The notes under the pieces are model-generated. The model searched no databases and was not told the DNA's origin. It saw only the letters and a program-made list of their open reading frames with translations. Made by a program: the position numbers and the translations under genes. 64,000 nt of DNA. Source: Bin5 sp965221345. Its GTDB lineage: Bacteria > Chloroflexota > Anaerolineae > Caldilineales > Caldilineaceae. The stretch is taken from the NCBI GenBank assembly GCA_965221345.1, contig CBDCSD010000002.1:1116001-1180000 (forward strand), read 5' to 3'. Shown piece by piece: positions 42,386 through 51,821 of the stretch (the first letter of the stretch is position 1; the number at the start of each line of letters is the position of its first letter).

Positions 42386-43333
42386 ATGAAAATCGGACTG
42401 TTTACAGATAGCCTGCCAACTGCCTTCACCGAGGCTCTTGATTGGGTTGTCGAGCACGGGATCGAAGCAGTGGAAATCGGAACGGGCAATTTCTCGCCGG
42501 CTTTGCATTGCAACCTGGATGAGCTGCTGCATAACGAAGAGGCCCGCACAGCCTTTACGGCCGCCATAGAAAGTCGCGGCCTGATGCTGAGCGCTCTCAA
42601 CTGCAATGGCAACCTGCTCGACCCGCACCCCGCGCGCGGCCAAGCATCGCAGGATGTCTTCTTTAGGACAGTAGAATTAGCGCATAAACTCGGCCTGGCT
42701 ACCATCGTGACGATGAGTGGCTGCCCTGGCGACCCGAGTGGGACACCCTACCCGAATTGGCCCACCCATCCTGAACAGCCGGAATACGCTGACCTGGACC
42801 GCTGGCAGTGGGATGAAGTAATCACCCCTTTCTGGGAAAAGGCCGGCCGGTTCGCTGCCGATCACGGCGTCAGGATCGCGATCGAACTACACCCTGGCCA
42901 GTCCGCTTATAACACCCGCACTATGCTGCGGCTGCGCGCGATCGCAGGGCCGAGCGTGGGCGTCAACCTCGATCCCAGCCACTTCTTTTACCAGGGTATG
43001 GATCCGCTCATCGTCATCCCCGCCCTGGGAGAGGGGTTCATTTTCCACGTCCACGCCAAGGACACCCGCATCAACCCCTCTGAAATGGCTCTCAACGGCG
43101 GCCTCGATATGCGGCCCATGCACCTGGTTGCCGAGCGCTCGTGGGCCTACCGCACGCTGGGCTACGGCCATGGGGAAGCGTGGTGGCGCGATTTCGTCAG
43201 CGCGCTGCGCGTCGTAGGCTACGACGGAGCGCTGAGCATCGAACACGAAGACCCAATGATGAGCGCATCCGAAGGCATCATCAAGAGTGTGGAATTCCTT
43301 GAGCCGCTGATATTGCGGACGATGCCGGAATAG
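42386..43333 (+). CDS. Sugar phosphate isomerase/epimerase, TIM barrel
   Basis: The 315-residue xylose-isomerase-like TIM barrel has expected metal ligands E167 (A-I-E-L-H-P-G), D196 and H199 (N-L-D-P-S-H-F), H223 (H-V-H-A-K-D) and a late Glu in L-S-I-E-H-E-D. This is the complete ligand set, unlike the 285 gene where the last is Asp. The H-A-K-D-T and G-H-G-E-A-W-W blocks are typical of inosose/sugar epimerases in Gfo/Idh operons. GGAG precedes ATG 42386. Confidence 0.9.
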   Translation: MKIGLFTDSLPTAFTEALDWVVEHGIEAVEIGTGNFSPALHCNLDELLHNEEARTAFTAAIESRGLMLSALNCNGNLLDPHPARGQASQDVFFRTVELAHKLGLATIVTMSGCPGDPSGTPYPNWPTHPEQPEYADLDRWQWDEVITPFWEKAGRFAADHGVRIAIELHPGQSAYNTRTMLRLRAIAGPSVGVNLDPSHFFYQGMDPLIVIPALGEGFIFHVHAKDTRINPSEMALNGGLDMRPMHLVAERSWAYRTLGYGHGEAWWRDFVSALRVVGYDGALSIEHEDPMMSASEGIIKSVEFLEPLILRTMPE

Positions 43334-43616
43334 TTTGCTGGTCGTAAGAGGATTGCTTAAATGTGAGGATGCAAAGAGGTCTGTGAAAATGAACGGGGCA
43401 CGGCATGCAGTGGGTCGCCTCGGCGACGAGAAATACGGCCTGCATATTGCTCTCTCCCCGCGCCGAATCGCCGGCGCATAACATCAGTAGTCCCGTCATC
43501 CGCTTCTGAGCAGGCTGCCGGGCGTAAGGCGCCTGTCCCGTGTAAGCCGGCTATCCGGTCGTTTGGGATAGGTCGGTCCCAGCCCGACAACATCAAACAT
43601 CGCTGCGTCTCGAGAT

Positions 43617-44042
43617 TCAGCGATCATCCTCCCTTTCGACCACAGACTGCCATCCCCCGGCGACCCATCGTTCGCGCTGCCGTAGCAGTCCTTTCAGAAG
43701 GACATGGCGTGATTCTGCGCTATCAACCAAATCGCTTTTCTCGAAAAAATGCACAAGCCGATCCAACCGGCGCAAGCAGTCCTGGTGCCCGCGTCGGGCA
43801 GCTCGTTCAATTTCAGCTTCAGATCCAACGGTCTGACGAAGAGTTTCGATCTGTTGGCGATAGGGCGCTGCCCAGGCATCGGGAACGCGCTCGTCATTGA
43901 CAATAGACTCTGCGGCCCGAACGTTGGCTTCAACCCCCTGGCTGTAACGCACCGCCAGCCGGCGCACCAGCGCGATCATGAAGTATATGAACAGCCCTAC
44001 ACCCGCAAGCCACAGCACCATCCAGGAGAGAAGTGTGTCCAT
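43617..44042 (-). CDS. Small membrane-anchored protein of unknown function
   Basis: The 141-residue protein has one N-terminal membrane helix (residues about 7-27), then a charged, helical cytoplasmic region (E-R-V-P-D-A-W, Q-Q-I-E-T-L-R-Q-T-V and E-A-E-I-E-R-A-A-R-R) likely to form a coiled coil. No family is recognised. AGGTG lies shortly before the start. It is downstream of the leftward ABC operon (44141 end) and may be co-transcribed. The 283-bp gap to its right neighbour on the left side (43334-43616) shows nothing I can support. Confidence 0.6.
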   Translation of the reverse strand: MDTLLSWMVLWLAGVGLFIYFMIALVRRLAVRYSQGVEANVRAAESIVNDERVPDAWAAPYRQQIETLRQTVGSEAEIERAARRGHQDCLRRLDRLVHFFEKSDLVDSAESRHVLLKGLLRQRERWVAGGWQSVVEREDDR

Positions 44043-44140
44043 GCGCTTACACCTTCACCCGACTTGGGGCCACAGCCAATCTCTCACCTTCTGGGCGCCC
44101 GTCTTGTTACCTGCGTAAGAGCCGGAACCGACAGCAGGAA

Positions 44141-45172
44141 TCACCATTGGCTCTCCTCTTCCATATCTTCCGCTCCCTGAAGCGTCAGTTCCTCGGCAAA
44201 ATGACAGGCTACGTGATGGCCTGGACTGCTCTCCAAAAGTGGTGGAGTTTCCTCCTGACAGATCTGCTGGGCGTACTTGCAGCGGGGATGAAAGTAGCAA
44301 CCGGAAGGCGGGTTGGCCGGGCTGGGCACTTCACCCTCCAGCATGATTTCGTCCAGCATGGAATCAGGATCAGGACTTGGTATTGCTGATAGAAGGGCCT
44401 CCGTATACGGATGTTTGGGACGCAGAAAGAGTTCCTCCGTCTCCGCTTGCTCCACAATCTTGCCAACATACATGACAGCTACCTGGTCAGAAATATGCTG
44501 GATAACACTAAGATCGTGGGCGATGAACAGATAGGTGAGGCTGAATTCGGCCTGCAGGTCTTGTAGTAAATTGAGAATCTGAGCCTGAACCGAAACATCC
44601 AATGACGAAACAGGCTCATCACAGACAATCAGACTGGGATGCAAACTCAGGGCGCGGGCAATGCCGATGCGTTGGCGCTGACCACCGCTAAAGGCGTGCG
44701 GATAGCGTTTGAGGTACTTAACATCCAGGCCGACCAGATCGACCAATTGACGCACCCGCTCCTCCAGATCCTTGCCCTTGGCCAGCTTGTTCACCCGCAG
44801 CGGCTCGCCGACAATGTCGAGGATGGTTTTGCGCGGATCGAGGCTGGCATACGGATCTTGAAAGACCATTTGCATATGGCGGCGGGTGGCGCGCAACTTC
44901 TTAGCATCCAGGCCGATGATGTCGGCTTGCCGACCATCGATACGCAACAGCACCTGTCCTGCTGTCGGCTCAATAGCGCGAATTACGCAGCGGCCCAGGG
45001 TAGTTTTTCCGCACCCTGACTCACCGACCAGCCCCAAGGTCTTCCCGGCGGGAATGCTCAGGCTTACATCATCGACGGCGCGTACCTGCCCAACCACCCG
45101 GCGCAACAGGCCCTTCTCAATCGGGAAATACTTCTTGAGGTTATGTACTTCGAGTAGGTTGGTCGTTTCCAT
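44141..45172 (-). CDS. ABC transporter ATP-binding protein, DppF/OppF type
   Basis: The 343-residue ATPase has G-E-S-G-C-G-K-T-T, signature F-S-G-G-Q-R-Q-R-I-G-I-A, Walker B L-I-V-C-D-E-P-V-S-S-L-D, and a C-terminal C-Y-F-H-P-R-C block, followed by an acidic tail. It is the last gene of the leftward transporter operon, five bases after the DppD-type gene. Confidence 0.92.
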   Translation of the reverse strand: METTNLLEVHNLKKYFPIEKGLLRRVVGQVRAVDDVSLSIPAGKTLGLVGESGCGKTTLGRCVIRAIEPTAGQVLLRIDGRQADIIGLDAKKLRATRRHMQMVFQDPYASLDPRKTILDIVGEPLRVNKLAKGKDLEERVRQLVDLVGLDVKYLKRYPHAFSGGQRQRIGIARALSLHPSLIVCDEPVSSLDVSVQAQILNLLQDLQAEFSLTYLFIAHDLSVIQHISDQVAVMYVGKIVEQAETEELFLRPKHPYTEALLSAIPSPDPDSMLDEIMLEGEVPSPANPPSGCYFHPRCKYAQQICQEETPPLLESSPGHHVACHFAEELTLQGAEDMEEESQW

Positions 45173-45177
45173 AGTCG

Positions 45178-46170
45178 TTATTCATAGAGGATACAGCGCA
45201 CCGAATGCCCCGGCGCAATTTCCAGAAAATCCGGCACCCTTTCATCGCAGCGGCCAGGGATGAACTGCGTACAACGGTCGGCAAATGGACAGATATCCGG
45301 CGGGTCGAGGGGGACAGGAACATTGCCTTCGATCGTTTCCAAACGGACCCGCGCCTTGCGCCCGGTCCTGGGAATCGAGCGCAGAAGGGCTTGGGTGTAT
45401 GGATGCTTGGGTGTGCGGAAAATCTGTCTGACACTGGCGTATTCGACCACTCGCCCCAGGTACATCACCGCCACTTCATCGGCCATATTCGCTATCACAC
45501 CCAGATCATGGGTGATGAACATGATCGACATGCCCATCTCGGCCTGAAGCCTCTTCATCAGACGTAAAATCTGGGCCTGTATGGTCACATCCAGCGCTGT
45601 CGTCGGTTCATCGGCGATGAGGAGCTTCGGCTTGAGCACCAAGGCCATGGCAATCATGGCCCGTTGACGCATCCCCCCCGACAACTGATGAGGATAGGCG
45701 TCTACACGTTCTTCAGGAATTGGAATGCCAACCAGCTTCAACAGCTCAATAGCCTGGGCACGCGCCTCGATTTTTGGCACATCTTCATGGACCAATATGG
45801 CCTCCATGATCTGCTCGCCAACCGAATGCACGGGCGAAAACGCTGTCATCGGCTCCTGAAAGATCATCGAGATGTCGCGGCCTCGAATGTCGCGGATCTC
45901 TCTTCCCGACGGGGCCAGGCTAGCCAGATCAATGATGTGACCGTTCTTATGCAGCAGTATCTCCCCCGCCATCTGTGCAAACTCAGGCACAATGCGCAGG
46001 ATCGACTGTGCGGTAACGCTCTTGCCGCAGCCTGATTCACCTACAACACCCAGTGTACGGTTCTTGTGAATCGTGAGCGATACACCGTTCACTGCTTTCA
46101 ACATCCCCTCTTCCAAGGGAAAGTAGGTGTGCAGATCTCTGATTTCCAGAACCAGCTCTTGGTCTTCCAT
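45178..46170 (-). CDS. ABC transporter ATP-binding protein, DppD/OppD type
   Basis: The 330-residue ATPase has G-E-S-G-C-G-K-S, signature L-S-G-G-M-R-Q-R-A-M-I-A, Walker B L-L-I-A-D-E-P-T-T-A-L-D, and a C-terminal C-P-F-A-D-R-C block. It starts five bases after the permease stop. Confidence 0.92.
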   Translation of the reverse strand: MEDQELVLEIRDLHTYFPLEEGMLKAVNGVSLTIHKNRTLGVVGESGCGKSVTAQSILRIVPEFAQMAGEILLHKNGHIIDLASLAPSGREIRDIRGRDISMIFQEPMTAFSPVHSVGEQIMEAILVHEDVPKIEARAQAIELLKLVGIPIPEERVDAYPHQLSGGMRQRAMIAMALVLKPKLLIADEPTTALDVTIQAQILRLMKRLQAEMGMSIMFITHDLGVIANMADEVAVMYLGRVVEYASVRQIFRTPKHPYTQALLRSIPRTGRKARVRLETIEGNVPVPLDPPDICPFADRCTQFIPGRCDERVPDFLEIAPGHSVRCILYE

Positions 46171-46175
46171 TGCCG

Positions 46176-47324
46176 CTACTTGTAGGGGTCGGCCGCATCA
46201 CGCAGCCCATCGCCGATAAAATTAAATAATAGAACTGTTAGAATCACCAGCAGGCCAGGAATAAGCATCCAGGGCTGCACAGCCACGCTACGGACATTCT
46301 GCGCATCTTTCAACAGCGTGCCCCAGCTGACCGCCGGTGCACGAATGCCCAGCCCCAGGAAGCTGAGCGCCGTTTCTCCCAGGATCATATTCGGGATGGC
46401 CAGGGTGAGATGGACGATGAGATAGCTCATAAACCCTGGCAGCAGATGTTCAACGATAATCTGCATATCGGTGGAACCGGCGACTTTGGCCGCGATCACA
46501 AAGTCGGATTCGCGCAGTTCAAGCAGTTTGCCCCGTACAACCCGCGCCAACCCCGCCCAGCCGATAATGGACAGAATGATGGTGATCGAAAAATATATTT
46601 TGACCGGCGACCATCCCGGGGGCACAGCCGCACTGAGCGCCATCCACAGCGGTATCGTGGGAACGATGATCACGAACTCGATAACGCGCTGGATCAACAT
46701 GTCGGTCGTCCCTCCAAAAAAGCCGGAGATGCCCCCCAGGAGACAACCAAGGATGAAACTGATTGAAACGCCAACCAGCCCAACGGAGAGACTGACCTGG
46801 GCCCCCGCCAATGTCCGAGAAAAAAGATCGCGCCCAAGCATATCGGTTCCAAATAGAAAGATCACGCCTCCTTCCTCTGGCAGAAAGAAGTGGATGTCGA
46901 GTGTAAAAAGCCCCAAGAACCGATAAGACTCGCCCTTTTGGAAAAAACGAATGCGATAAATCTGGGAGGTGTCTTCCGTATACACGCGGGTGAAGGACTC
47001 AAAGTCGATTTCTCCCTCCAGCCCATATACGAAAGGGCCTTGGAATCGACCTTCACTATCAAAAAGGTGAATGCTGGAGGGAGGGGCGCTTAGAAAATCA
47101 TCATGTTTAGTCAATCGGCCATACGGGACCCACAATTTATACGTTATCGCCAAGAAATAAAGTAGGGCCAGTAAGGCAGTAGAAATCACAGCCAACCGGT
47201 GTCTTTTGAACTTGCGCCACATCAGTTGCCACTGTGAAGCCAGGAAGTAGCGCTCTTCGAACGTGACCCCGGCCGCCCGTGTCCCGACTACACTTGAAAC
47301 ACCGGTTGTTACGTCCGTTGACAT
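46176..47324 (-). CDS. ABC transporter permease, DppC type with extended extracytoplasmic loop
   Basis: From ATG at 47324, one base after the stop of the preceding permease, the protein is 382 residues. The distance between the first helix (about 43-63) and the G-T-D-M-L-G-R-D-L-F block (near 155) is about 90 residues and hydrophilic, longer than in classic DppC. Such long loops are typical of importers associated with carbohydrate use in this superfamily. The EAA-type block reads F-V-I-A-A-K-V-A-G. A longer frame to 47363 overlaps the upstream gene and is unnecessary. Confidence 0.9.
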   Translation of the reverse strand: MSTDVTTGVSSVVGTRAAGVTFEERYFLASQWQLMWRKFKRHRLAVISTALLALLYFLAITYKLWVPYGRLTKHDDFLSAPPSSIHLFDSEGRFQGPFVYGLEGEIDFESFTRVYTEDTSQIYRIRFFQKGESYRFLGLFTLDIHFFLPEEGGVIFLFGTDMLGRDLFSRTLAGAQVSLSVGLVGVSISFILGCLLGGISGFFGGTTDMLIQRVIEFVIIVPTIPLWMALSAAVPPGWSPVKIYFSITIILSIIGWAGLARVVRGKLLELRESDFVIAAKVAGSTDMQIIVEHLLPGFMSYLIVHLTLAIPNMILGETALSFLGLGIRAPAVSWGTLLKDAQNVRSVAVQPWMLIPGLLVILTVLLFNFIGDGLRDAADPYK

Positions 47325-47325
47325 C

Positions 47326-48318
47326 TCAAGCCTTTCCTTCAAAACGGATGCGTGGGTCAACAACGATCAATAAAATATCGGACAAGAAAGTGCCAATCAG
47401 CGTCAAAATCCCCAAAAACATCACGATGCTTCCTGCCAAAAACATATCCTGGCTGATAAGCGCCTTGAAGAGGAGAGGACCCGTGGTCGGCAGGCTCAGG
47501 ACAATCGCGACGATCGTCTCGCCGGAAACGATGCGCGGCAGTTGCCAACCAACCGTACTGACGATCGGATTGATAGCCATGCGCACCGGGTACTTGAACA
47601 ACAACTTCCCTTCGGCAACGCCCTTGGCTCGGGCGGTGATGACATATTGTTTGTTCAATTCATCCAGCAAGGTGCCTCGCATGACGCGAATGATTCCTGC
47701 CGTTCCTGCCGTACCGATGACGATGATAGGCACCCAGAGATGGGTGAAGAGATCCCATACCTTGCCCAGGCTCCACGGGGCCAAGGCATACTCCGAGGAA
47801 AACAGGCCGCCCACGCTAAGGCCGAAGTATTTGAAAAACAGGAACATGAGGATAAGAGCCAGCATGAAATTCGGTGTTGCCAACCCAGCGAAACCTAACA
47901 CGGAAAACAGATAATCGCTGATGCCATACTGATTGGTGGCGACGTAAATCCCGATCGGCACGGCAACCACATAGGTGAAGAACAGGGTGATCATCGAGAG
48001 CAATATTGTGTAAGGCAAACGTTCTTTCAGCAGCCTTTCCACAGGCTGGTTCCATTCGAAAGATCGGCCCATTTCACCCTGCACAAATCGCCCAAACCAG
48101 CGAAAGTACTGTTCGATAGGGGTGGCTTCAAGACCATAATCCCGCTTGAGAGCTTCGATTTCAGCCTCATCGATGATGCTTCCCTCCTGTTCCAGGCGCG
48201 CGACGTAGCTTGTCAGAAAATCGCCAGGAGGCAGTTGTATGATAATGAACACAACTACGCTCAGGAATAAGAAAGTAACAACCGCGTAGATTAGTCTTTG
48301 GGCGATATAACCAATCAT
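47326..48318 (-). CDS. ABC transporter permease, DppB type
   Basis: The 330-residue permease starts M-I-G-Y-I-A-Q-R-L-I-Y-A-V with the characteristic first helix, a large loop with W-N-Q-P-V, and the EAA block Y-V-I-T-A-R-A-K-G followed by K-Y-P-V-R-M-A-I-N-P. It overlaps the preceding Gfo/Idh gene by four bases. Confidence 0.92.
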   Translation of the reverse strand: MIGYIAQRLIYAVVTFLFLSVVVFIIIQLPPGDFLTSYVARLEQEGSIIDEAEIEALKRDYGLEATPIEQYFRWFGRFVQGEMGRSFEWNQPVERLLKERLPYTILLSMITLFFTYVVAVPIGIYVATNQYGISDYLFSVLGFAGLATPNFMLALILMFLFFKYFGLSVGGLFSSEYALAPWSLGKVWDLFTHLWVPIIVIGTAGTAGIIRVMRGTLLDELNKQYVITARAKGVAEGKLLFKYPVRMAINPIVSTVGWQLPRIVSGETIVAIVLSLPTTGPLLFKALISQDMFLAGSIVMFLGILTLIGTFLSDILLIVVDPRIRFEGKA

Positions 48319-49328
48319 TTCTTCCTCTCGTAAGGAGACTGCAACAGTGAAATTCTCTCTCCTTCATCTATCGACTGCTGGGCTTTGAGAGCAATCTCAG
48401 TCATCCGAAAGAGTTCCTCAACGCCGGAAAAAGATCCGTCCTGAACTGAGCGGACGAACGCCGTGTACCAGTTCGGTGTGTCGGGAATCTCGAGGTTGCA
48501 TACCCCAGCCTGTTCGCTGATCAGCTTTGCGGTCTCTTCATTGGCAATGCTCTCCACAACGCCCGCTGTACCCGAAATCATTATCCGCTCATCGCCATGG
48601 CTGGGCGCGTTCGAAGGACGTAGAAAGTCCAGCACCACGGTCGCGACCCCGCCGTTACGCATTCGCAGCAGAAAACCGGCCTGGCTGGCACAGGCCGGAT
48701 AGTCCGGATGGGCGGCTGCGGTTTCCCAGCCGGTAACTTCTGTGAATACATCGCCCAGTGACCACACGAGCCAGTCGACGACATGAACGCCCACAAAAGG
48801 AACGATGCCGGGAAAGGTCTCGCGCGAGCGAAAATGATCGGCCCGCCTGGCCCCCCAACGGTAGGAGATCTGGCTGAAGCTGCCCAGAGGCTCGCCAATC
48901 AGACCGGCGTGTACGGCATCGCGAACCGCCTCAAACCATTTCATTCTGCGATAGCCATGTAGCGCCGCCAGCGGGGTCTTTGCCTCACTGGCCACAGTGT
49001 ACAGACGGGAAAGCGTAGCCAGATCCATCGCCAGCGGTTTTTCCGTCATGACGGCGATGCCGCGTTTCAGGCATAGCTCGGTGAATCCCGGAACCTGCTG
49101 GGGTGGAACGCAGATCTGGACCAGATCCGGCGATTCCTCATCCAACATTTTCTCATACTCGGCATATCTGTTTGTCTCTGACGTCACGCCCGGGGCGTTG
49201 GCGAAAGAGTCCAGGGTTTCGCCCGGCATCGCCAGTGCGACAGCGACCACCTCAACGTCAGGCAGATCCTGCAACATCTGCTCGTAGTACGTCAGATGTC
49301 CTGAGTGACCGAGTAGGGCAAATTTCAT
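48315..49328 (-). CDS. Gfo/Idh/MocA family oxidoreductase
   Basis: From ATG at 49328 (GAGGAAG upstream) the protein is 337 residues. The N-terminal Rossmann region is atypical, reading F-A-L-L-G-H-S-G-H-L instead of G-x-G-x-x-G, while E-K-P-L-A-M-D is intact, with G-V-H-V-V-D-W in the active-site region. The altered glycine pattern suggests changed cofactor geometry. It is co-transcribed with permeases and an amidohydrolase. Confidence 0.85.
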   Translation of the reverse strand: MKFALLGHSGHLTYYEQMLQDLPDVEVVAVALAMPGETLDSFANAPGVTSETNRYAEYEKMLDEESPDLVQICVPPQQVPGFTELCLKRGIAVMTEKPLAMDLATLSRLYTVASEAKTPLAALHGYRRMKWFEAVRDAVHAGLIGEPLGSFSQISYRWGARRADHFRSRETFPGIVPFVGVHVVDWLVWSLGDVFTEVTGWETAAAHPDYPACASQAGFLLRMRNGGVATVVLDFLRPSNAPSHGDERIMISGTAGVVESIANEETAKLISEQAGVCNLEIPDTPNWYTAFVRSVQDGSFSGVEELFRMTEIALKAQQSIDEGERISLLQSPYERKK

Positions 49329-49487
49329 TGCAGCTTCCTCTCTACTTTGTAAGACCCTTTTCCTGGCCGTCTTCGACGAAAGACTTGCCAATTGACAACT
49401 TCGTCATTCAATTTGATTTCACTCGATGAGGATGGAAAATCGTGTCGAAACAATGCCGGAGTCGTTCCGCAGCGCCTGAATCAGCCT

Positions 49488-50336
49488 CTATAGCAACCTT
49501 TCGCTTCCGGCCTCTTTGGGATCCCACAGCTCTTCATGGGTATAGTTCTGCGGCGAGGCGGCGGTGTCCCGGGGCGGTTCCCAGTCGGGGCGCAAACTCT
49601 GGATGAGAGTCACGGCGTTATGGAAAGCGATACGATCGCGCGTTGTCTCGTCAATATCTGCGGCTTCCAACTGTGCCTGCAGGATACGATAATCGTAGTA
49701 GGGCAGGTCAGTGCCAAAGAGAATCCGCTCGCTGCCGAGCTCGTTGATCAGTTGCGGCAGGTCCCAGTCCGATTTGGAGCCTATGGGTCTTTGTACAATT
49801 TCAAACCAGACGTTATCCAACGGCTTGCACAGCTCAAATTCCTCTTCGACCCCGGCATGGACGATGAAGACCAGGTTGGGAAATCGCTGCGCATAGGTTG
49901 CGGTCCGAGCCGCACTTTCATGCAGAAGGCAGAGCCCGCCCCCGAGTGATGCAACTTCGAGAAAAGGATAAAGCTGTCTTTCGAAGGTCATGCCGGATGG
50001 ATGCCACATAATGCCCTTGAGACCACCTTCAACCAGCGTCTCTTCCAAGGCATCTACCCCAACCTGGCCGTGGCGCAACTCAATCAGGGCCAGGCCGATG
50101 GGAAATCGATCGGGAAACTGGCGGCAGGCCCTTACGATGATCCCGTTCTGGTCTTTCGTGTCCAGCACCCCCCTGACCTGCGACGAACCGACCGCGGTCG
50201 GCCCTACGACGGCCGAGACAACACCCGTGGCAGCCATGCGGGCCAGACAGCGACCGGTGGTCTGCCCTACAGCAGGATCGTAGGTGATGGTCGTACCGAT
50301 ATGACAGTGTACATCTATATAAAGTCGCATGTTCAC
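49488..50336 (-). CDS. Amidohydrolase family protein (metal-dependent, ACMSD/pyrone-hydrolase type)
   Basis: The 282-residue TIM-barrel hydrolase has the metal motif D-V-H-C-H near the N-terminus, a middle L-L-H-E-S, F-I-V-H-A-G and the terminal G-T-D-L-P-Y-Y-D with the catalytic Asp. The family includes decarboxylases and lactonases acting on small organic acids. GTG at 50336 overlaps the upstream stop by four bases (GTGA); ATG at 50330 is an alternative. GGAG precedes both. A sugar-acid lactonase role would fit the two flanking Gfo/Idh dehydrogenases. Confidence 0.85.
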   Translation of the reverse strand: MNMRLYIDVHCHIGTTITYDPAVGQTTGRCLARMAATGVVSAVVGPTAVGSSQVRGVLDTKDQNGIIVRACRQFPDRFPIGLALIELRHGQVGVDALEETLVEGGLKGIMWHPSGMTFERQLYPFLEVASLGGGLCLLHESAARTATYAQRFPNLVFIVHAGVEEEFELCKPLDNVWFEIVQRPIGSKSDWDLPQLINELGSERILFGTDLPYYDYRILQAQLEAADIDETTRDRIAFHNAVTLIQSLRPDWEPPRDTAASPQNYTHEELWDPKEAGSERLL

Positions 50337-51415
50337 TCAACTCCTATCGCGCGTCGTTCGCCGGTTGCCTGCCGCGCCGCTTCGATAATGGCCAGATTGT
50401 GCCGCGCCTGTTCACCGGTCACCGGCATTTCCGATCCGCTGGCGAGCGCCTCGAATGTTGCGGCGTAGCATCCAAAGTGACCGCCAACGCCCGGGTTCTC
50501 TTTCACTGTCGGTTCGGGTATATCCAGAGAGTTCCAGCCGCCTTCCTCGCCGTTGTAGTGCCAGAACGGCTCCTCGTCGCGATGATACACGCGAATCGAT
50601 CCGTCGCTCGTGTGCACTTCGCACCAGCGCCCCCGTTCAGGTGTTATCGCCGGCGAACACCATGATGCCGATACCGTGGACACGGCCCCATCCTCATGTT
50701 CAAACAGCATGATGGCGAGATCATCGACATCGATATCAAAGTGCATCGTTTTTACTCTGGCTTCAACATATCGGACCGGCGAACCCATCAGTGCTTCGAC
50801 CGAGTAGATCTCATGATAGGCGGTATCAATGATACATCCACCGCCGACCGCCTTTTGGGCGCGCCAAGCCATCGCAGGATTGGCATGATCGCCGCCAAAG
50901 TCAGACGGTTTCATCCCCATGCACTGACCGCGACCCAAGATTGGCTTCCCCACCTTCCCCGTTCGCAGTTGGCTCAGCGCTTCCTGCATGGGCAAGGTAA
51001 AAAGCAGGTTATGCATGATGGCATAGGGTACACCGTTGCGGTTGACTGCATCCAGTATCGCATCTGCCTCCTCCAGCGAGGTGGCCATCGGTTTTTCGGA
51101 GATGACCGCTACGCCGGCCTCGGCCGCGTGAATGGCGTGTTCAGCGTGAAGGGCGTGCGGTGTGGCGATCGAAACCGCGTCGATTTCGGCCTTGTCCAGC
51201 ATGTCGCGATAGTCGGCATATCTCTGCGCCGGCGGCACTTCAAGCGTGTTTCCTGCATACTCGAGGTTGTCGGGGACCGGATCGGCCAACGCGTCCACGC
51301 TCACAGAATCCGGCAGGGCAAGATATACCGAAATATGGTTGAGGCGCACGATACCACCGCAACCAATCAGACCCAAACGTATCGGCTTTGTCACCTTTTT
51401 GTATGGTTGAGCCAT
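50333..51415 (-). CDS. Gfo/Idh/MocA family oxidoreductase
   Basis: The 360-residue protein has a classical Rossmann motif G-L-I-G-C-G-G-I (residues 14-21), S-E-K-P-M-A for the family E-K-P signature, and D-T-A-Y-H-E-I in the active-site region, with H and Y available for catalysis. It likely oxidises a sugar or inositol-type hydroxyl. It is separated from the upstream SBP gene by a 406-bp spacer with a terminator-like hairpin. Confidence 0.9.
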   Translation of the reverse strand: MAQPYKKVTKPIRLGLIGCGGIVRLNHISVYLALPDSVSVDALADPVPDNLEYAGNTLEVPPAQRYADYRDMLDKAEIDAVSIATPHALHAEHAIHAAEAGVAVISEKPMATSLEEADAILDAVNRNGVPYAIMHNLLFTLPMQEALSQLRTGKVGKPILGRGQCMGMKPSDFGGDHANPAMAWRAQKAVGGGCIIDTAYHEIYSVEALMGSPVRYVEARVKTMHFDIDVDDLAIMLFEHEDGAVSTVSASWCSPAITPERGRWCEVHTSDGSIRVYHRDEEPFWHYNGEEGGWNSLDIPEPTVKENPGVGGHFGCYAATFEALASGSEMPVTGEQARHNLAIIEAARQATGERRAIGVE

Positions 51416-51821
51416 TATGAAATCGGCGCGGGAAAATCACAAGGCGATCCCGGCCTCTCCTTTCTCTGTCTTCTGATGGAAGTGATACAAAGTAATAGGC
51501 TGACTAATTTGGAGCGCTGTCGCGCACGGCTGTCAGCTGGGAGAGGCAACAACGCGCATCGATCCGGAGCAGGTACCCCTTCTCCCTCCATCTGCGCAGC
51601 AGGCCCTCACAATCGCAGACGAATCAGTTCGCGGCAGCTCTCTGATCGTTTTCCTGATTGGAATCGAATATTAACGGAGAGTGGCAGATTTGAAAAGGGC
51701 CGTTTCCCACCCCGTTGCTTGGTCGATTCCTCGGTTGGTCAGACGAACAGTTGCAACACCCTGTCTCAGCACTTGGCGAAAACAGGGTGTTGCACTGTTG
51801 CACTGTTCTTTTCGCTATGCC
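51416..51821. other. 406-bp spacer inside the leftward transporter operon
   Basis: No gene is supported here. The only clear structure is the hairpin at 51752-51794 near the SBP end. A frame at 50696-51835 on the plus strand is an antisense shadow of the Gfo/Idh gene. Confidence 0.6.
51752..51794 (-). terminator. Terminator-like hairpin downstream of binding-protein gene
   Basis: TGCAACACCCTGT (51752-51764) pairs with ACAGGGTGTTGCA (51782-51794), 13 bp with a 17-base loop, 28 bases beyond the SBP stop codon in the direction of transcription. No long T-tract follows. Partial termination would make the SBP more abundant than the downstream operon products. Confidence 0.65.

Noticed and set aside
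43281..43616. Short frames between the sugar isomerase and the small membrane gene
   Set aside because: None has a ribosome-binding site or hydrophobic or conserved pattern, and they run in several frames at once.
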